The position numbers and the translations under genes were made by a program. Below, one piece after another: positions 16,736 through 25,378 of a stretch of DNA of 64,000 nt. The DNA lies in contig NZ_VLLA01000011.1 of assembly GCF_007830635.1 (NCBI RefSeq), positions 180,863 through 244,862 on the forward strand, given 5' to 3'. Origin of the DNA: Bradyrhizobium huanghuaihaiense. GTDB lineage: Bacteria > Pseudomonadota > Alphaproteobacteria > Rhizobiales > Xanthobacteraceae. Numbering within the stretch: position 1 is the first letter of the stretch; every line of letters starts with the position of its first letter. The notes under the pieces were generated by a model that saw only the letters and a program-made list of their open reading frames with translations, was not told where the DNA came from and did not search any database.

Positions 16736-17755
16736 ATGGTTTCCGACGCAGCACACGCCGAAAGGCTGTTGTCGCGCCGCCGTATTGGGCGAGCGGAGAC
16801 GATACTGCTGTCCTTGGCTGCCGTCGCGCTGGCGCTGGGCACTGCCGCCTGGGTCGCTGATCTCGGCGATTCGACCCCGCTGGTCACCGCCGCCCTGCCG
16901 CCGGCCAATACGCCTTCGTTCGAGGACCGCTTCGCATCGGCGTCTGGCAACCCGCCCGCCCGCGAGCTCGGGCTGCGGACGCTGGAGCGCTCCGCCATGA
17001 ACGCGGTCCAGCTCAAGCTCCGCGACGCCAAGGCGATGCTCGCCCAGAAGCTTCAGGGCGACGAGTGGCGCTCGACCCTGACCGAGGACGATCGGACCGC
17101 AGTCGAGGAGCCGCGACCCGCGCAGCGTGCCGATGCCGTCCCGATGCCGCGCTCGCGTCCGGTCCAGGCGGACTTCTCCGCCCAGATTGCCTCGAGCCAG
17201 TCCTATGCCGAGACCAATCCCAGGGTCGACAACCGCAACTTCTTCGAGAAATTCACCGACAAGATCAAGCTGGCCTCCCTGACCCCCGGCGACGGCTTGC
17301 TCAGCAAGGCGCCGGACCTCGCCGCGCTCGGTTATGATTCGCGCACGGCGGTCTACGACATCTCGGCCAAGGCGCTGTACCTGCCGAGCGGCGTCGCGCT
17401 GGAAGCGCATTCGGGCATGGGCGCGCTGATGGACGACCCCCAGCATGTCGACCAGCGCATGGTCGGTGCGACCCCGCCGGCGACCTATGATCTGAAGCCG
17501 CGCGAAAAGCTGTTCCACGGCGTCCGCGCGCTGCGCCTGACCCCGACCGATGGGACCAGCGCGCTCGGCCGCGTCGGCCTGCTCACCCACAACTACATGC
17601 TCGGGCCGCGCGGCGATTCCAACGGCTGCGTCTCGATCAAGGACTATGATCGCTTCCTGAAAGCCTGGGACAATGGCGAGTTCAACCGCCTGGTCGTGGT
17701 GCCGAGCCTGAGCGGATCGGCGACCGCCTCGCAGCGCGCCAGCACCGCCTCCTGA
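16736..17755 (+). CDS. DUF2778 (Tlde1-fold) membrane-anchored protein
   Basis: 339 residues. A single TM segment (about 20-40, ETILLSLAAVALALGTAAWVA) anchors a periplasmic Pro-rich linker and a C-terminal DUF2778 domain beginning AVYDISAKALYLPSG and ending with the conserved MLGPRGDSNGCVSIKDY. The His-plus-Cys arrangement (LFHGVRALR, NGCVS) resembles L,D-transpeptidases; the Tlde1 type VI effectors share this fold. No secretion or immunity genes are adjacent, so a housekeeping peptidoglycan role is more likely. ATG 16736 follows GGGGAT. Confidence 0.82.
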   Translation: MVSDAAHAERLLSRRRIGRAETILLSLAAVALALGTAAWVADLGDSTPLVTAALPPANTPSFEDRFASASGNPPARELGLRTLERSAMNAVQLKLRDAKAMLAQKLQGDEWRSTLTEDDRTAVEEPRPAQRADAVPMPRSRPVQADFSAQIASSQSYAETNPRVDNRNFFEKFTDKIKLASLTPGDGLLSKAPDLAALGYDSRTAVYDISAKALYLPSGVALEAHSGMGALMDDPQHVDQRMVGATPPATYDLKPREKLFHGVRALRLTPTDGTSALGRVGLLTHNYMLGPRGDSNGCVSIKDYDRFLKAWDNGEFNRLVVVPSLSGSATASQRASTAS

Positions 17756-17821
17756 TATTTGCTAGGTGCGGCGGGGCTGCCGTTTCCCCTTCGTTAAGCC
17801 GTCATCGTCCAGAAGCAGCCC

Positions 17822-18079
17822 ATGAGTGATCCAGCAAGTTCCGAAACCCCGCTGCGCACCACGTTCAAGATCAAGCTGAACGGTGACACGCTGGCGATTG
17901 CGACCGTCGGACAGGCCTATCAATTCCTGACCAATTTCAAATCGGTCGAGTGGATGGAATTCCGCTCGCTGCATGAGGACGCGGTTGCGGCCCTCGAAGG
18001 AGCGGCCGGCAATGCCATGCTGGCGGTGCAGGCGACCAACGCCGTGCGCGCGCTGTTCGTGAGCGCCAAGCTGCTCTGA
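17822..18079 (+). CDS. Small conserved protein, DUF982-like
   Basis: 85 residues. The pattern of a short beta-strand pair followed by AYQFLTNF, an ALEGAAGN helix and a C-terminal VRALFVSAKLL helix resembles DUF982 proteins common in Rhizobiales, but the match is by eye. Cytosolic, function unknown. No strong ribosome site; CAGAAGCAG precedes the ATG. Confidence 0.6.
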   Translation: MSDPASSETPLRTTFKIKLNGDTLAIATVGQAYQFLTNFKSVEWMEFRSLHEDAVAALEGAAGNAMLAVQATNAVRALFVSAKLL

Positions 18080-18100
18080 GCGGGGGTTCCTTCCACCCCA

Positions 18101-18203
18101 CGTCATTGCGAGCGATGGGCATCGTCATTGCGAGCGCAGCGAAGCAATCCAGACTGTCTCCGCGGAGGGACTCTGGATTGCTTCGCTGCGCTCGCAATGA
18201 CGG
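18101..18203. repeat. Palindromic intergenic repeat, family B (CGTCATTGCGAGCG)
   Basis: Inverted arms CGTCATTGCGAGCGCAGCGA and its complement enclose about 30 bases. An extra partial left arm (CGTCATTGCGAGCG) precedes it at 18101. This type of hairpin repeat is widespread in Bradyrhizobium-like genomes. It lies in a 309-bp stretch with no gene. Confidence 0.8.
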
Positions 18204-18225
18204 AGTGTGGAGGTAAGGGCATTCG

Positions 18226-18370
18226 TCCCCACCATGTCCCGGACAAGCCGCAACGCGTGAAGCGTTGCGGCGCAGCGCCGGGACCCAGAAAAGCCGCAGG
18301 ATATGCGGTGGGATGGGCCCCGGCTCAGCAGCGCATCGTCGAAGGGACGCTGCGCTGCGTCCGGGGCACG
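18226..18370. repeat. Palindromic intergenic repeat, family C (GTCCCGGAC...GTCCGGGGC)
   Basis: Outer arms around TGTCCCGGAC and GTCCGGGGCA, with inner GC-rich hairpins (AACGCGTGAAGCGTT among them). It fills the space between family B and the 3' end of the tannase-like gene and contains no ORF with a ribosome site. Confidence 0.6.
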
Positions 18371-18388
18371 CGTGCGGCTGGATACGTT

Positions 18389-20230
18389 TCACTGCCTGTT
18401 GTCGCCGCGCCCGTCATCATCGTCGTGGAAGTCGTGATCGCCGCCCGGCCTGCAGGCGAAGCTGCCGGCGTCGTTGGTTAGGCCGCTGCCCTTGTAGGCG
18501 GCGATCTTCGGATAGACGCAGAGCGGCCGCGTGCCGCTGGCCGGGAAGTTCTGGGCAATGCGCGGATCGAACAGTCCGCCGGCCGGATAGGGCGAGGTCG
18601 CGTTGGTGTTGGCCGCGACGATGCGGTCCGGCGCGATGCCTTTCTCGACCCAGTCGGTGATGGCCTTGAGCTGGTTCCCGGCGAAGCTCGCCGTGGCCGC
18701 GCCGCCGCCGCAATGGGCCATGTTCGGCACCATGAACAGCCGCGCGAAATCCTCGGCGCGTCCACCCATGCGCCGGTCCATGTTCCGGTACCAGCGGGCA
18801 ATCGCGGCACCCGAGAAGATGCCGTCATTGACGGAGGAGGAGATGATCAGCTTGCCGCCGCGCGCCTTGAACGGCCGCAGGTCGGTCGAGGTCGCCGCCA
18901 TGAAGTCCATGCTGCTTTCGGGATAGGCCGCCGTCTTCGTGAAGATCTTCGGCGCGTCGGTGTCGAAGTTGAACTTGAACACGAAGGCTTCCTGGCCGTT
19001 CGGCCCGCCCACGGGCGTGACGACCGGCGGGGTCTGGAAGATCATCGGGATCGCGCCGGCGCCGAGCGTCAGGTTGATCGCGGTGTTGACGTTCGGGACC
19101 GGCGCGGTGACGACGTTCCAGAGCTGCCAGCCCGCGCCCGGTGCGGTCGGCGGCGTCCAGATGCCGGCATCCCAGAACCAGTTCGAATAGAGCCGCTGGC
19201 CTTTGGAGTTGACCGGCCCGGCATAGATCTTCATGAGCGCGTCCACCTGCGCGGTGGTGAGGCAGGTGCCGCCATGCGGCGTGCTGCCGTGCGAGCCGGT
19301 GCCGCAGGTGTAGCTGGCGAGCGCCGGATACACTTTCCTCGCCGTGCAGGCGTGATAATTGTCGATGATGCCGTCGACCAGACCATCGAGGGCGTCGCAG
19401 GCGCTGAGGATCGCGGCCGAGGCTACCTGGAGATCCTGCGCGGGAAACGTGTCGGGAATGAACGGCTGCCCGTTGACGTCCTTGCTGGTCGAGAGCGTGC
19501 CGAGCACCTGCTCGTTCCAGGCCTCCGCAAGACCTGCCTGCGGCAGGTTGAAGCCGGGATTTTGCGAGATCACGCCGTCGAACAGCCAGGGGAAGCGTTG
19601 CGAGGCCATCATGGCGTCACGTCCGCCGTTCGAGCAGCCCATGATGTAGGAATGGACGGTGTCGAGGCCGTAGAAATAGGAGATGATCTGCTTGGAGATC
19701 GTCGCGGTCTTCTCGATGCCGTTATAGCCGTAGTCCCGGCGTGCCTGCGCGTCGATCGCGAAGTGCGCAGAGCCGCCGGCATTGGGATCGTCGTCCTGAT
19801 GTCCGCCGACGACATTGTTGGCGTTGTCTTCGTGTCCGCCGTCATTGGCCGCGACGGCCCAGCCCTGGCCGAGCTCGACGCCGGCGGCGCCCTGGGGATC
19901 GGCATTGAGGCTGCCGTCGGTGCCGCCTCCGCCCATCATCTCGAAACGGCCGTGCCAGGTGTTGGGCAGGTTGAGCGAAAAGCCGATGCCGTAGGTGAAA
20001 TGATCGGGGTCCTGCGTCGAGACGCGCTTGTTGATGATGCCGATCACGTTGCAATAGCCGGACTTCTGCGTCGCGCTCAGGATCTGCGTGTTCGGCAGCG
20101 TGAGGCCGGTGAGGGCGGTACAGGACGCTCGCGGCGCGACGCCGCTCGGCGGAAATCCGTGCGCAATGGCCTGCGTGCCGAGAGCGGCACAGCCGGCCAT
20201 GATCGTCGATGCGAGAAATAGGCGTTTCAT
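18389..20230 (-). CDS. Tannase/feruloyl esterase family protein, exported
   Basis: 613 residues with a signal peptide (MKRLFLASTIMAGCAALGTQAIA). The nucleophile serine is in GCSNGGRDAM at about residue 198, the catalytic acid is probably near ACDALDGLVDG, and the His is in MVPNMAHCGGG. Flanking paired cysteines match the CS-D-HC disulfide motif of the family. It would hydrolyse galloyl or hydroxycinnamoyl esters in the periplasm. The C-terminus ends in a His/Asp-rich tail. ATG 20230 is used because the signal peptide begins there. A MarR gene is divergent. Confidence 0.88.
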   Translation of the reverse strand: MKRLFLASTIMAGCAALGTQAIAHGFPPSGVAPRASCTALTGLTLPNTQILSATQKSGYCNVIGIINKRVSTQDPDHFTYGIGFSLNLPNTWHGRFEMMGGGGTDGSLNADPQGAAGVELGQGWAVAANDGGHEDNANNVVGGHQDDDPNAGGSAHFAIDAQARRDYGYNGIEKTATISKQIISYFYGLDTVHSYIMGCSNGGRDAMMASQRFPWLFDGVISQNPGFNLPQAGLAEAWNEQVLGTLSTSKDVNGQPFIPDTFPAQDLQVASAAILSACDALDGLVDGIIDNYHACTARKVYPALASYTCGTGSHGSTPHGGTCLTTAQVDALMKIYAGPVNSKGQRLYSNWFWDAGIWTPPTAPGAGWQLWNVVTAPVPNVNTAINLTLGAGAIPMIFQTPPVVTPVGGPNGQEAFVFKFNFDTDAPKIFTKTAAYPESSMDFMAATSTDLRPFKARGGKLIISSSVNDGIFSGAAIARWYRNMDRRMGGRAEDFARLFMVPNMAHCGGGAATASFAGNQLKAITDWVEKGIAPDRIVAANTNATSPYPAGGLFDPRIAQNFPASGTRPLCVYPKIAAYKGSGLTNDAGSFACRPGGDHDFHDDDDGRGDNRQ

Positions 20231-20500
20231 CTCAGTCCCTCCCAGTTTCATCAATGATGGTCGAGCGGACGCACCGCATGAGGTCGCGTCCGTTCAGGCA
20301 GTGTCGTTGACGATGTCGTTGCCAAAGCAGAGGTGACGGTGCGCGATGTGCACGCAACGCGCAGACGCGTGCTGCGCGAGTCGATCGCACCGCGATGCGT
20401 AAGCGCACGCAGCTCGGCGCCCATCTCTGATGAAGCACGGACGTCATCCCCCTAGGCCCCGCTCGTGTCACGGCGGGCTTTCACGATCCTAGGGCGGTCG

Positions 20501-20518
20501 ATGTTGCCGTGTCAACAT
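20501..20518. promoter_or_regulatory. Candidate MarR operator
   Basis: A perfect inverted repeat ATGTTG-N6-CAACAT lies in the 405-bp spacer between the tannase-like gene and the MarR gene, which otherwise holds no gene. Spacing and symmetry fit a MarR dimer site; the link is positional. Confidence 0.4.
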
Positions 20519-20635
20519 GACGCGGCGCGCGAGTGCGCAGCGCAACCTGTCGTAGAAGCTGTGCTCGAAAAGCGCGCGATCCCGCCGGCTTCTCGATCCG
20601 GCCCGGCTGCGATAAACTCAAGCGTCGAATCCCGG

Positions 20636-21238
20636 ATGGCCGGGACGGATGCCGCAGCAACGGCTTGCGAAAGATCATCGTCGATGGGGCCGGAGAAAGC
20701 GGGCGTCAGGAAGCGATCGTCCAAGGGCGCGCAACGCCGGCCGCCGGTTGCAAAGCCGCCGCGGTCCGCGCCGCGCGCTGCGGCGGCCGCAAAGCCCGTC
20801 CGGCCCAAGTTGCTCGCCTCCGACGATCTGTCCCATTCGCTCGGCTATCGCATCCGGCGCGCCCAGCTCTGGGTCTTCAAGGACGTCAGCCGGCGGCTCG
20901 CCGCTTTCGACATCAGTGCGGCACAGTTCTCCGTCCTGTCGGTGATCGAGGCCAATCCGGGTGTCAATCAGCTCGCCATTGCGCAATCGCTGTCGATCGA
21001 GCGGGCCGGGCTCGGGCGCCTCGTGGATCATCTGGAGCGGCGGGGCCTCGTGCAGCGGTCGGCCTCCGCGATCAACCGCCGCTATTACGTGCTGTATCTG
21101 ACGCAGGCCGGGGCCGCGTTGCTGGATCGGTTACGCCCGGCGATTGCCGAGAGCGAGAAGACGCTTGCGGCCAAGATCGGACCGCGCGCGTTCAAGGAAT
21201 TGCAGCGGGCGCTCTCGGTCTTTCTCGAGGACGTCTGA
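20636..21238 (+). CDS. MarR family transcriptional regulator
   Basis: About 200 residues. An Ala/Lys/Arg-rich disordered N-terminus precedes a MarR domain: LWVFKDVSRRLAAFDISAAQFSVL, the winged helix NQLAIAQSLSIERAGLGRLVDHLERRGLVQRS and the wing INRRYYVLYLTQAG. The start is uncertain: ATG 20636 or ATG 20684, neither with a clear ribosome site; the frame is open from 20465. It is divergent from the tannase-like gene, so phenolic-ester response is a reasonable guess. Confidence 0.8.
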   Translation: MAGTDAAATACERSSSMGPEKAGVRKRSSKGAQRRPPVAKPPRSAPRAAAAAKPVRPKLLASDDLSHSLGYRIRRAQLWVFKDVSRRLAAFDISAAQFSVLSVIEANPGVNQLAIAQSLSIERAGLGRLVDHLERRGLVQRSASAINRRYYVLYLTQAGAALLDRLRPAIAESEKTLAAKIGPRAFKELQRALSVFLEDV

Positions 21239-21415
21239 GGCCTTCGGCAAGCCCTTGGTTCGGCGCGCCGTTTTGGCGGCCGATGGCCGCGGCGCCATGC
21301 ATTCTGGCAGCTTGAACTCTGCGCCAGGAACAGGCAAACGGTCCGCCAAGGCCGTGGCCAAAGCCGGTTCACAAGGCCACCCATCTCGAGCCTGACTTCA
21401 AGGGAGAGCCCCATC

Positions 21416-22507
21416 ATGAAACGCCGTACATTCCTCAAGGGCGGCGCGGTCGCCGGCGCGACGACGCTGGTTGCAGCACCCGCGATTGCGCAAAGCGCGC
21501 CCGAGATCAAATGGCGCCTGACCTCGAGCTTCCCGAAGTCGCTCGACACCATCTACGGCACGGCGCAGACCTTCGCGAAATATGTTGCCGAGGCCACCGA
21601 CAACAAATTCCAGATCCAGACCTTTGCGGCGGGCGAGCTCGTCCCCGGCCTGCAGGCGCTCGACGCGGTCAGCGTCGCCTCGGTCGAGATGGCGCAGACC
21701 CCGCTCTATTTCTACATCGGCAAGGAGCCGGCGCTGGCCTACGCCACCGGCGCGCCGTTCGGCATGAACCATCGCCATCAGGAGTCCTGGTGGCACTTTG
21801 GCGGGGGCGCCGACCTCACCAACGAGGCGCTGAAGCCGTTCAAGGCGCACGCCATCCTGTGCGGCAATTCCGGCACCCAGATGGGCGGCTGGTTCCGCAA
21901 GGAGATCAAGACCGTCGACGATCTCAAGGGTCTCAAATTCCGTATCGCCGGCATGGGCGGCCATGTGCTGGCACGGCTCGGCGTCGTCCCGCAGCAGCTC
22001 GCCGGCGGCGACGTCTATTCGGCGCTGGAGAAAGGCTCGATCGACGCCGCTGAATTCGTCGGTCCCTATGACGACGAGAAGCTCGGCTTCCAGAAGGTCG
22101 CAAAGTACTACTACTTCCCCGGCTGGTGGGAAGGCGGCGCCATGCTGCACATGATCGTCAATGACGAGAAGTGGGCGTCGTTGCCGAAGCAATATCAGGC
22201 CATTCTCAACCAGGCCGGCTCCGCGGCCGGCGCCTGGATGCTCGAGAAATACGACAGCGTGAACCCGGCGGCGCTGAAGCGGCTGATTGCCAACGGCGCT
22301 GAGCTGAAGGCATTCCCGCAGCCGGTGCTGGAGGCCTGCTACAACGCGACCCAGGAGCACCTGAACGAGCTCGCCGGCAAGAGCGATCTGTTCAAGCGCA
22401 CCAAGGACAGCCACGACGCGTATATGAAGGAGCTGCTGTTCTACACGCAGATCGCGGAGAATTTTTACGACAACTACCTGCTCAGCAAGATGCGCAACAA
22501 GAGCTGA
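21416..22507 (+). CDS. TRAP transporter solute-binding protein (DctP family), orphan
   Basis: 363 residues. A twin-arginine-type leader (MKRRTFLKGGAVAGATTL...AIAQ) is followed by a DctP fold: FPKSLDTIYGTAQTFAKYV, the substrate-carboxylate region GLKFRIAGMGGHVLARLGVVPQQ, and long C-terminal helices. It would bind an organic acid in the periplasm. No DctQ or DctM membrane subunit is within reach, so it must work with a distant or shared pair. GGGAGAG precedes the ATG. Confidence 0.9.
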   Translation: MKRRTFLKGGAVAGATTLVAAPAIAQSAPEIKWRLTSSFPKSLDTIYGTAQTFAKYVAEATDNKFQIQTFAAGELVPGLQALDAVSVASVEMAQTPLYFYIGKEPALAYATGAPFGMNHRHQESWWHFGGGADLTNEALKPFKAHAILCGNSGTQMGGWFRKEIKTVDDLKGLKFRIAGMGGHVLARLGVVPQQLAGGDVYSALEKGSIDAAEFVGPYDDEKLGFQKVAKYYYFPGWWEGGAMLHMIVNDEKWASLPKQYQAILNQAGSAAGAWMLEKYDSVNPAALKRLIANGAELKAFPQPVLEACYNATQEHLNELAGKSDLFKRTKDSHDAYMKELLFYTQIAENFYDNYLLSKMRNKS

Positions 22508-22546
22508 GCGTGAGGAGGGCGCGGTGCTTGCGCCGCGCCCGGCTCT

Positions 22547-22669
22547 CGTAGGTGGGCAAAGGCGCTCTTGCGCCGTGCCCACGTTCTCTCGCTTCATTTG
22601 CAATGGTGGGCACGCTTCCGCCTTCGCTCGTTGAGCTTCGGCGGACAAGTCGCTTTGCCCACCCTACGG
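22547..22669. repeat. GTGGGCA-type palindromic repeat
   Basis: Begins CGTAGGTGGGCAAAG and ends CTTTGCCCACCCTACGG, with an inner GTGCCCACG/ATGGTGGGCAC hairpin. Intergenic, between the TRAP binding-protein gene and the ABC ATPase gene. Related in layout to the elements at 57873, 59233 and 61322. Confidence 0.75.
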
Positions 22670-22688
22670 GTTCTGAGTGTGTGGCGCG

Positions 22689-22722
22689 TAGCCCGGATGG
22701 AGCGCAGCGTAATCCGGGCTAC
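22689..22722. repeat. Palindromic repeat family A, single short unit
   Basis: A 34-bp unit with TAGCCCGGAT and ATCCGGGCTA ends. Its right end supplies the TAG stop codon (22719-22721, minus strand) of the ABC ATPase gene. Confidence 0.8.
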
Positions 22723-23498
22723 GGGACTGCCGCGCCCAGCCCCAGCTTCGTATAGATGCGCCTTGCATAGGCGCCGAACGCATCGGTGGTCTTGAGCGGC
22801 AGGTCGCGTGGGAAGGGCAGGTCGATCGGGAAATAGTCGGCCATCTTGGCCGGGCCCGCGGTCAGCACCGCGCAATGCGAGGACAGGAACACCGCTTCCT
22901 GGATCGAATGCGTGACGAAGATGATGGTCTTGCCGCTCTCGCGCCAGATCCGCAGCATCTCCAGATTCATCTGCTCGCGCGTCAGCGCATCGAGTGCGCC
23001 GAACGGCTCGTCCATCAGGATCAGCTTGGGATCGTGGATGAAGGCGCGCGCGATGGCGGTGCGCTGCTGCATGCCGCCGGAGAGCTCTCGCGGATATTTC
23101 CGCTCGTAGCCGGCGAGCCCGACCAGGTTGAGCAGGTCGCGCGCCCGCTCGCGCGCGGCCTTCATCGGCAGGCCGACGATTTCGGCCGGCAGCAGCACGT
23201 TGTCCAGGATGGTGCGCCACTTCAAGAGCAGCGCCTGCTGGAACACCATGCCGATGTCGCGGGTCGGATCGAACGGGCTCTTGGCGTTTCCTATTCTGAC
23301 AGTGCCGCCGTCGGCGCCGTGCAGGCCGGCAAGAATCTTCATCACCGTGGTCTTGCCGCAGCCGGAGGGGCCGACCAGCGAGACGAGCTCACCTTCCTGC
23401 ACGTCCATGGTGACGTCGGACACCGCGAGAAACTCCGCGCCGCCGCTGCGATAGACTTTTCGCACGCCTCGCAGGCTGATGAAGGGCTCCGCCGTCAT
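22719..23498 (-). CDS. ABC transporter ATP-binding protein (nitrate/sulfonate/pyrimidine type)
   Basis: 259 residues. Walker A GPSGCGKT at 43-50, Q-loop FQQALLL, signature LSGGMQQR, Walker B LILMDEPFGALD and the H-loop VTHSIQEA are intact, so it should be an active ATPase. The sequence type is SsuB/TauB/ThiZ-like. Its ATG overlaps the TGA of the DHDPS-like gene (ATGA). Its stop lies inside a repeat element, so the C-terminus may have been altered. It pairs with the permease at 26444 and the binding protein at 28045. Confidence 0.9.
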   Translation of the reverse strand: MTAEPFISLRGVRKVYRSGGAEFLAVSDVTMDVQEGELVSLVGPSGCGKTTVMKILAGLHGADGGTVRIGNAKSPFDPTRDIGMVFQQALLLKWRTILDNVLLPAEIVGLPMKAARERARDLLNLVGLAGYERKYPRELSGGMQQRTAIARAFIHDPKLILMDEPFGALDALTREQMNLEMLRIWRESGKTIIFVTHSIQEAVFLSSHCAVLTAGPAKMADYFPIDLPFPRDLPLKTTDAFGAYARRIYTKLGLGAAVP

Positions 23499-24550
23499 GC
23501 CAGCCATTTATCCAGATTGGCGGCGACGAACGCGTCGTCGCTGAGGTCGGCGTGCTCGCGGCAGACGCGGTCGATCTCCTCCTTCTGACCGGGGCTGAGG
23601 CCCTCGCTCGGATCGAGGCACCACAGGCCCCGCAGCAGGCCCTGGCGCCGCAGCACCTCGTGGCAGCCGGCGATGCAGCCGTGGAAATTGTTGGCGACGT
23701 CGAAGAAGGCGCTGTTGCAATCGGTAACGCGGGCATCGAGCGCGAGCAGATCGGCCGGCACGCTGTCCTTGTGCCGCGCCGCCTTGCAGCGCTCGAACTG
23801 CCTGATGGCGCTTGCGGTCCAGACCGACCAGTGGCCGAGCAGGCCGCCTTTGAAATAGGTGCGCGTGGTAACGCCCTTGTCGCGCAGGTCGAACGGCAGC
23901 ATCAGGTCGAGCAGGATGTGGTCGTCATTGCCGGTGTAGAGCGCGACGCGGTCGAGCGCGCCGGCCGCCGCGACGCCGCGCAGCACGTCGAGGGTGCGGT
24001 AGCGGTTGAACGGCGCGATCTTGATCGCGACGACGTTGTCGATCGCGGCAAAGCGCTGCCAGAACCGGCTGGGCAGGATGACGCCGCCGACGGCAGGCTG
24101 GAGATAGAAGCCGACCAGCGGGATCTCGGCGGCGACCGCCGTGCAATGCGCGATGATCTCGTCCTCGGAAGCGCTCTTCATCGCGGCGAGGCTGAGCAGG
24201 CCGGCGTGATAGCCAATGTCGCGCGCGGTGCGGGCCTCAGCTGTCGCCTGGCCTGTGGGACCGGCGAGGCCCGCAACCATCGCCAGCGGACGTTTTGTCC
24301 AATTCGCGGCGGTCTCGGCGGCAAGCTCGAGCACGGGACGATAGAGGCCGACGTCGCGGATCGCGAATTGCGTGGTGTGGACGCCGACGGCAAGGCCGCC
24401 CGAGCCGGCGTCGATGTAGTACCGCGTCAGCGCGCGCTGATGCTGTTTGTCGAGCTGGCGTTCGGCGGTGAGGGCGAGGGGATGGGCCGGCAGCACGGTG
24501 CCCTCGGCGATCAGCTTGCGGACGTCTGCGTTGATCTGGCTGTGGTGCAT
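23495..24550 (-). CDS. Dihydrodipicolinate synthase (DHDPS) family protein
   Basis: 351 residues, longer than the usual about 300. Class I aldolase-lyase hallmarks are present: GVHTTQFAIRD in place of the GTTGE loop, the Tyr in VGFYLQPAVGG and the Schiff-base Lys in NVVAIKIAPFNR. The family includes enzymes acting on keto-acids from sugars and hydroxyproline, so catabolism of the transported compound is more likely than lysine synthesis. Seven bases downstream of the GNAT gene and overlapping the ATPase gene, so it is part of one operon. Confidence 0.8.
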   Translation of the reverse strand: MHHSQINADVRKLIAEGTVLPAHPLALTAERQLDKQHQRALTRYYIDAGSGGLAVGVHTTQFAIRDVGLYRPVLELAAETAANWTKRPLAMVAGLAGPTGQATAEARTARDIGYHAGLLSLAAMKSASEDEIIAHCTAVAAEIPLVGFYLQPAVGGVILPSRFWQRFAAIDNVVAIKIAPFNRYRTLDVLRGVAAAGALDRVALYTGNDDHILLDLMLPFDLRDKGVTTRTYFKGGLLGHWSVWTASAIRQFERCKAARHKDSVPADLLALDARVTDCNSAFFDVANNFHGCIAGCHEVLRRQGLLRGLWCLDPSEGLSPGQKEEIDRVCREHADLSDDAFVAANLDKWLA

Positions 24551-24556
24551 GATGTC

Positions 24557-25378
24557 CTATCCGAATTCGGGGCCGGCGACGGCGAATGGCAATTCCTCGG
24601 CCATGGTGGTGGCGGGGCCGAAGCGCATGCGCTGGAACGGACGCTCGATGGTCCAGCCCGAGACCGTCAATCCTTCCAGGAACACGGCTTGCGACGCAAC
24701 GGCGTCGATCAGGAGAGGGGCGGTCTCGGAGCGTACGATCGCGTGAACCAGGGCCAGCGCTTCGGCGGCATGATCGGCAAACAGCGGGCCGATATGGCGG
24801 GCGGTCCTGCCGTCCCGGACCAGCGCGATGGCGCCATGCGCGGCGACGATGCGCGAGCCGGAGCGCCGCGCGAACGCGGAGAGGAGGGCAGTTCGATCGA
24901 AGCCGGTGGCGCGCCGGTCCCGCGTACGAAGCGCGTCGATGCTCGCGGATGACGATGGCGGCGCGTCGGCCCGCGCGGGCTTCACCAGCCTCAAGCGGCG
25001 CAATTGCAGCGTCGGCGTGAAGCCGAGCGGGCCGTAGACGGCGGCACCATCAGGTGTGGCGTCGAGCCAGCTGGTCAGGTCGTTCTTGCGCGCGGTTTCC
25101 AGGCAGGCATCGACGAGGCGCGTTGCAAGGCCGCGGCGGCGATGTGTGGCCGAGACCAGCACCATGCTGATCCAGGCGTTGTTGCCGGAATAGGGCAGCA
25201 GCGCCGCGGTCGCGACCAGCCGCTTGCCGTCGCGAATGCCGAACACGATGCCGTCGCGCAGGAAGATGCGCCAGTCCTCTTCGGTCTGGTTCCAGTGCGC
25301 CTCCGTCGACAGCGCGAGCCCCGGGATCGCGTCGTCGACGCCAAGCTTGAGGATGGGCAGATCGTCAGTAGCGTCCAT
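24557..25378 (-). CDS. GNAT family N-acetyltransferase
   Basis: 273 residues. The N-terminal GNAT core has motif A as VLVSATHRRRGLATRLVDACLETAR (R-x-x-G-x-G/A acetyl-CoA loop) and the ending GAAVYGPLGFTPT. The C-terminal half (about 145-273) looks like a second, degenerate GNAT-like fold. Substrate unknown. The ATG lies 14 bases inside the end of the epimerase gene, so translation is coupled. Confidence 0.82.
   Translation of the reverse strand: MDATDDLPILKLGVDDAIPGLALSTEAHWNQTEEDWRIFLRDGIVFGIRDGKRLVATAALLPYSGNNAWISMVLVSATHRRRGLATRLVDACLETARKNDLTSWLDATPDGAAVYGPLGFTPTLQLRRLRLVKPARADAPPSSSASIDALRTRDRRATGFDRTALLSAFARRSGSRIVAAHGAIALVRDGRTARHIGPLFADHAAEALALVHAIVRSETAPLLIDAVASQAVFLEGLTVSGWTIERPFQRMRFGPATTMAEELPFAVAGPEFG

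Noticed and set aside
16736..17755. Calling the DUF2778 protein a type VI secretion effector.
   Set aside because: It has its own membrane anchor, and no immunity gene, VgrG, PAAR or other secretion component is nearby.
18713..20221. A 502-codon plus-strand open frame.
   Set aside because: It is antisense to the tannase-like gene, has GC-rich shadow composition, no ribosome site, and no domain.
23495..24550. Naming the DHDPS-family gene dapA.
   Set aside because: It is longer than DapA, has an altered GTTGE loop, and sits in a transporter-linked catabolic operon.
23552..24952. A 466-codon plus-strand open frame.
   Set aside because: Shadow of the DHDPS-family and GNAT genes, whose motifs are clear on the other strand.
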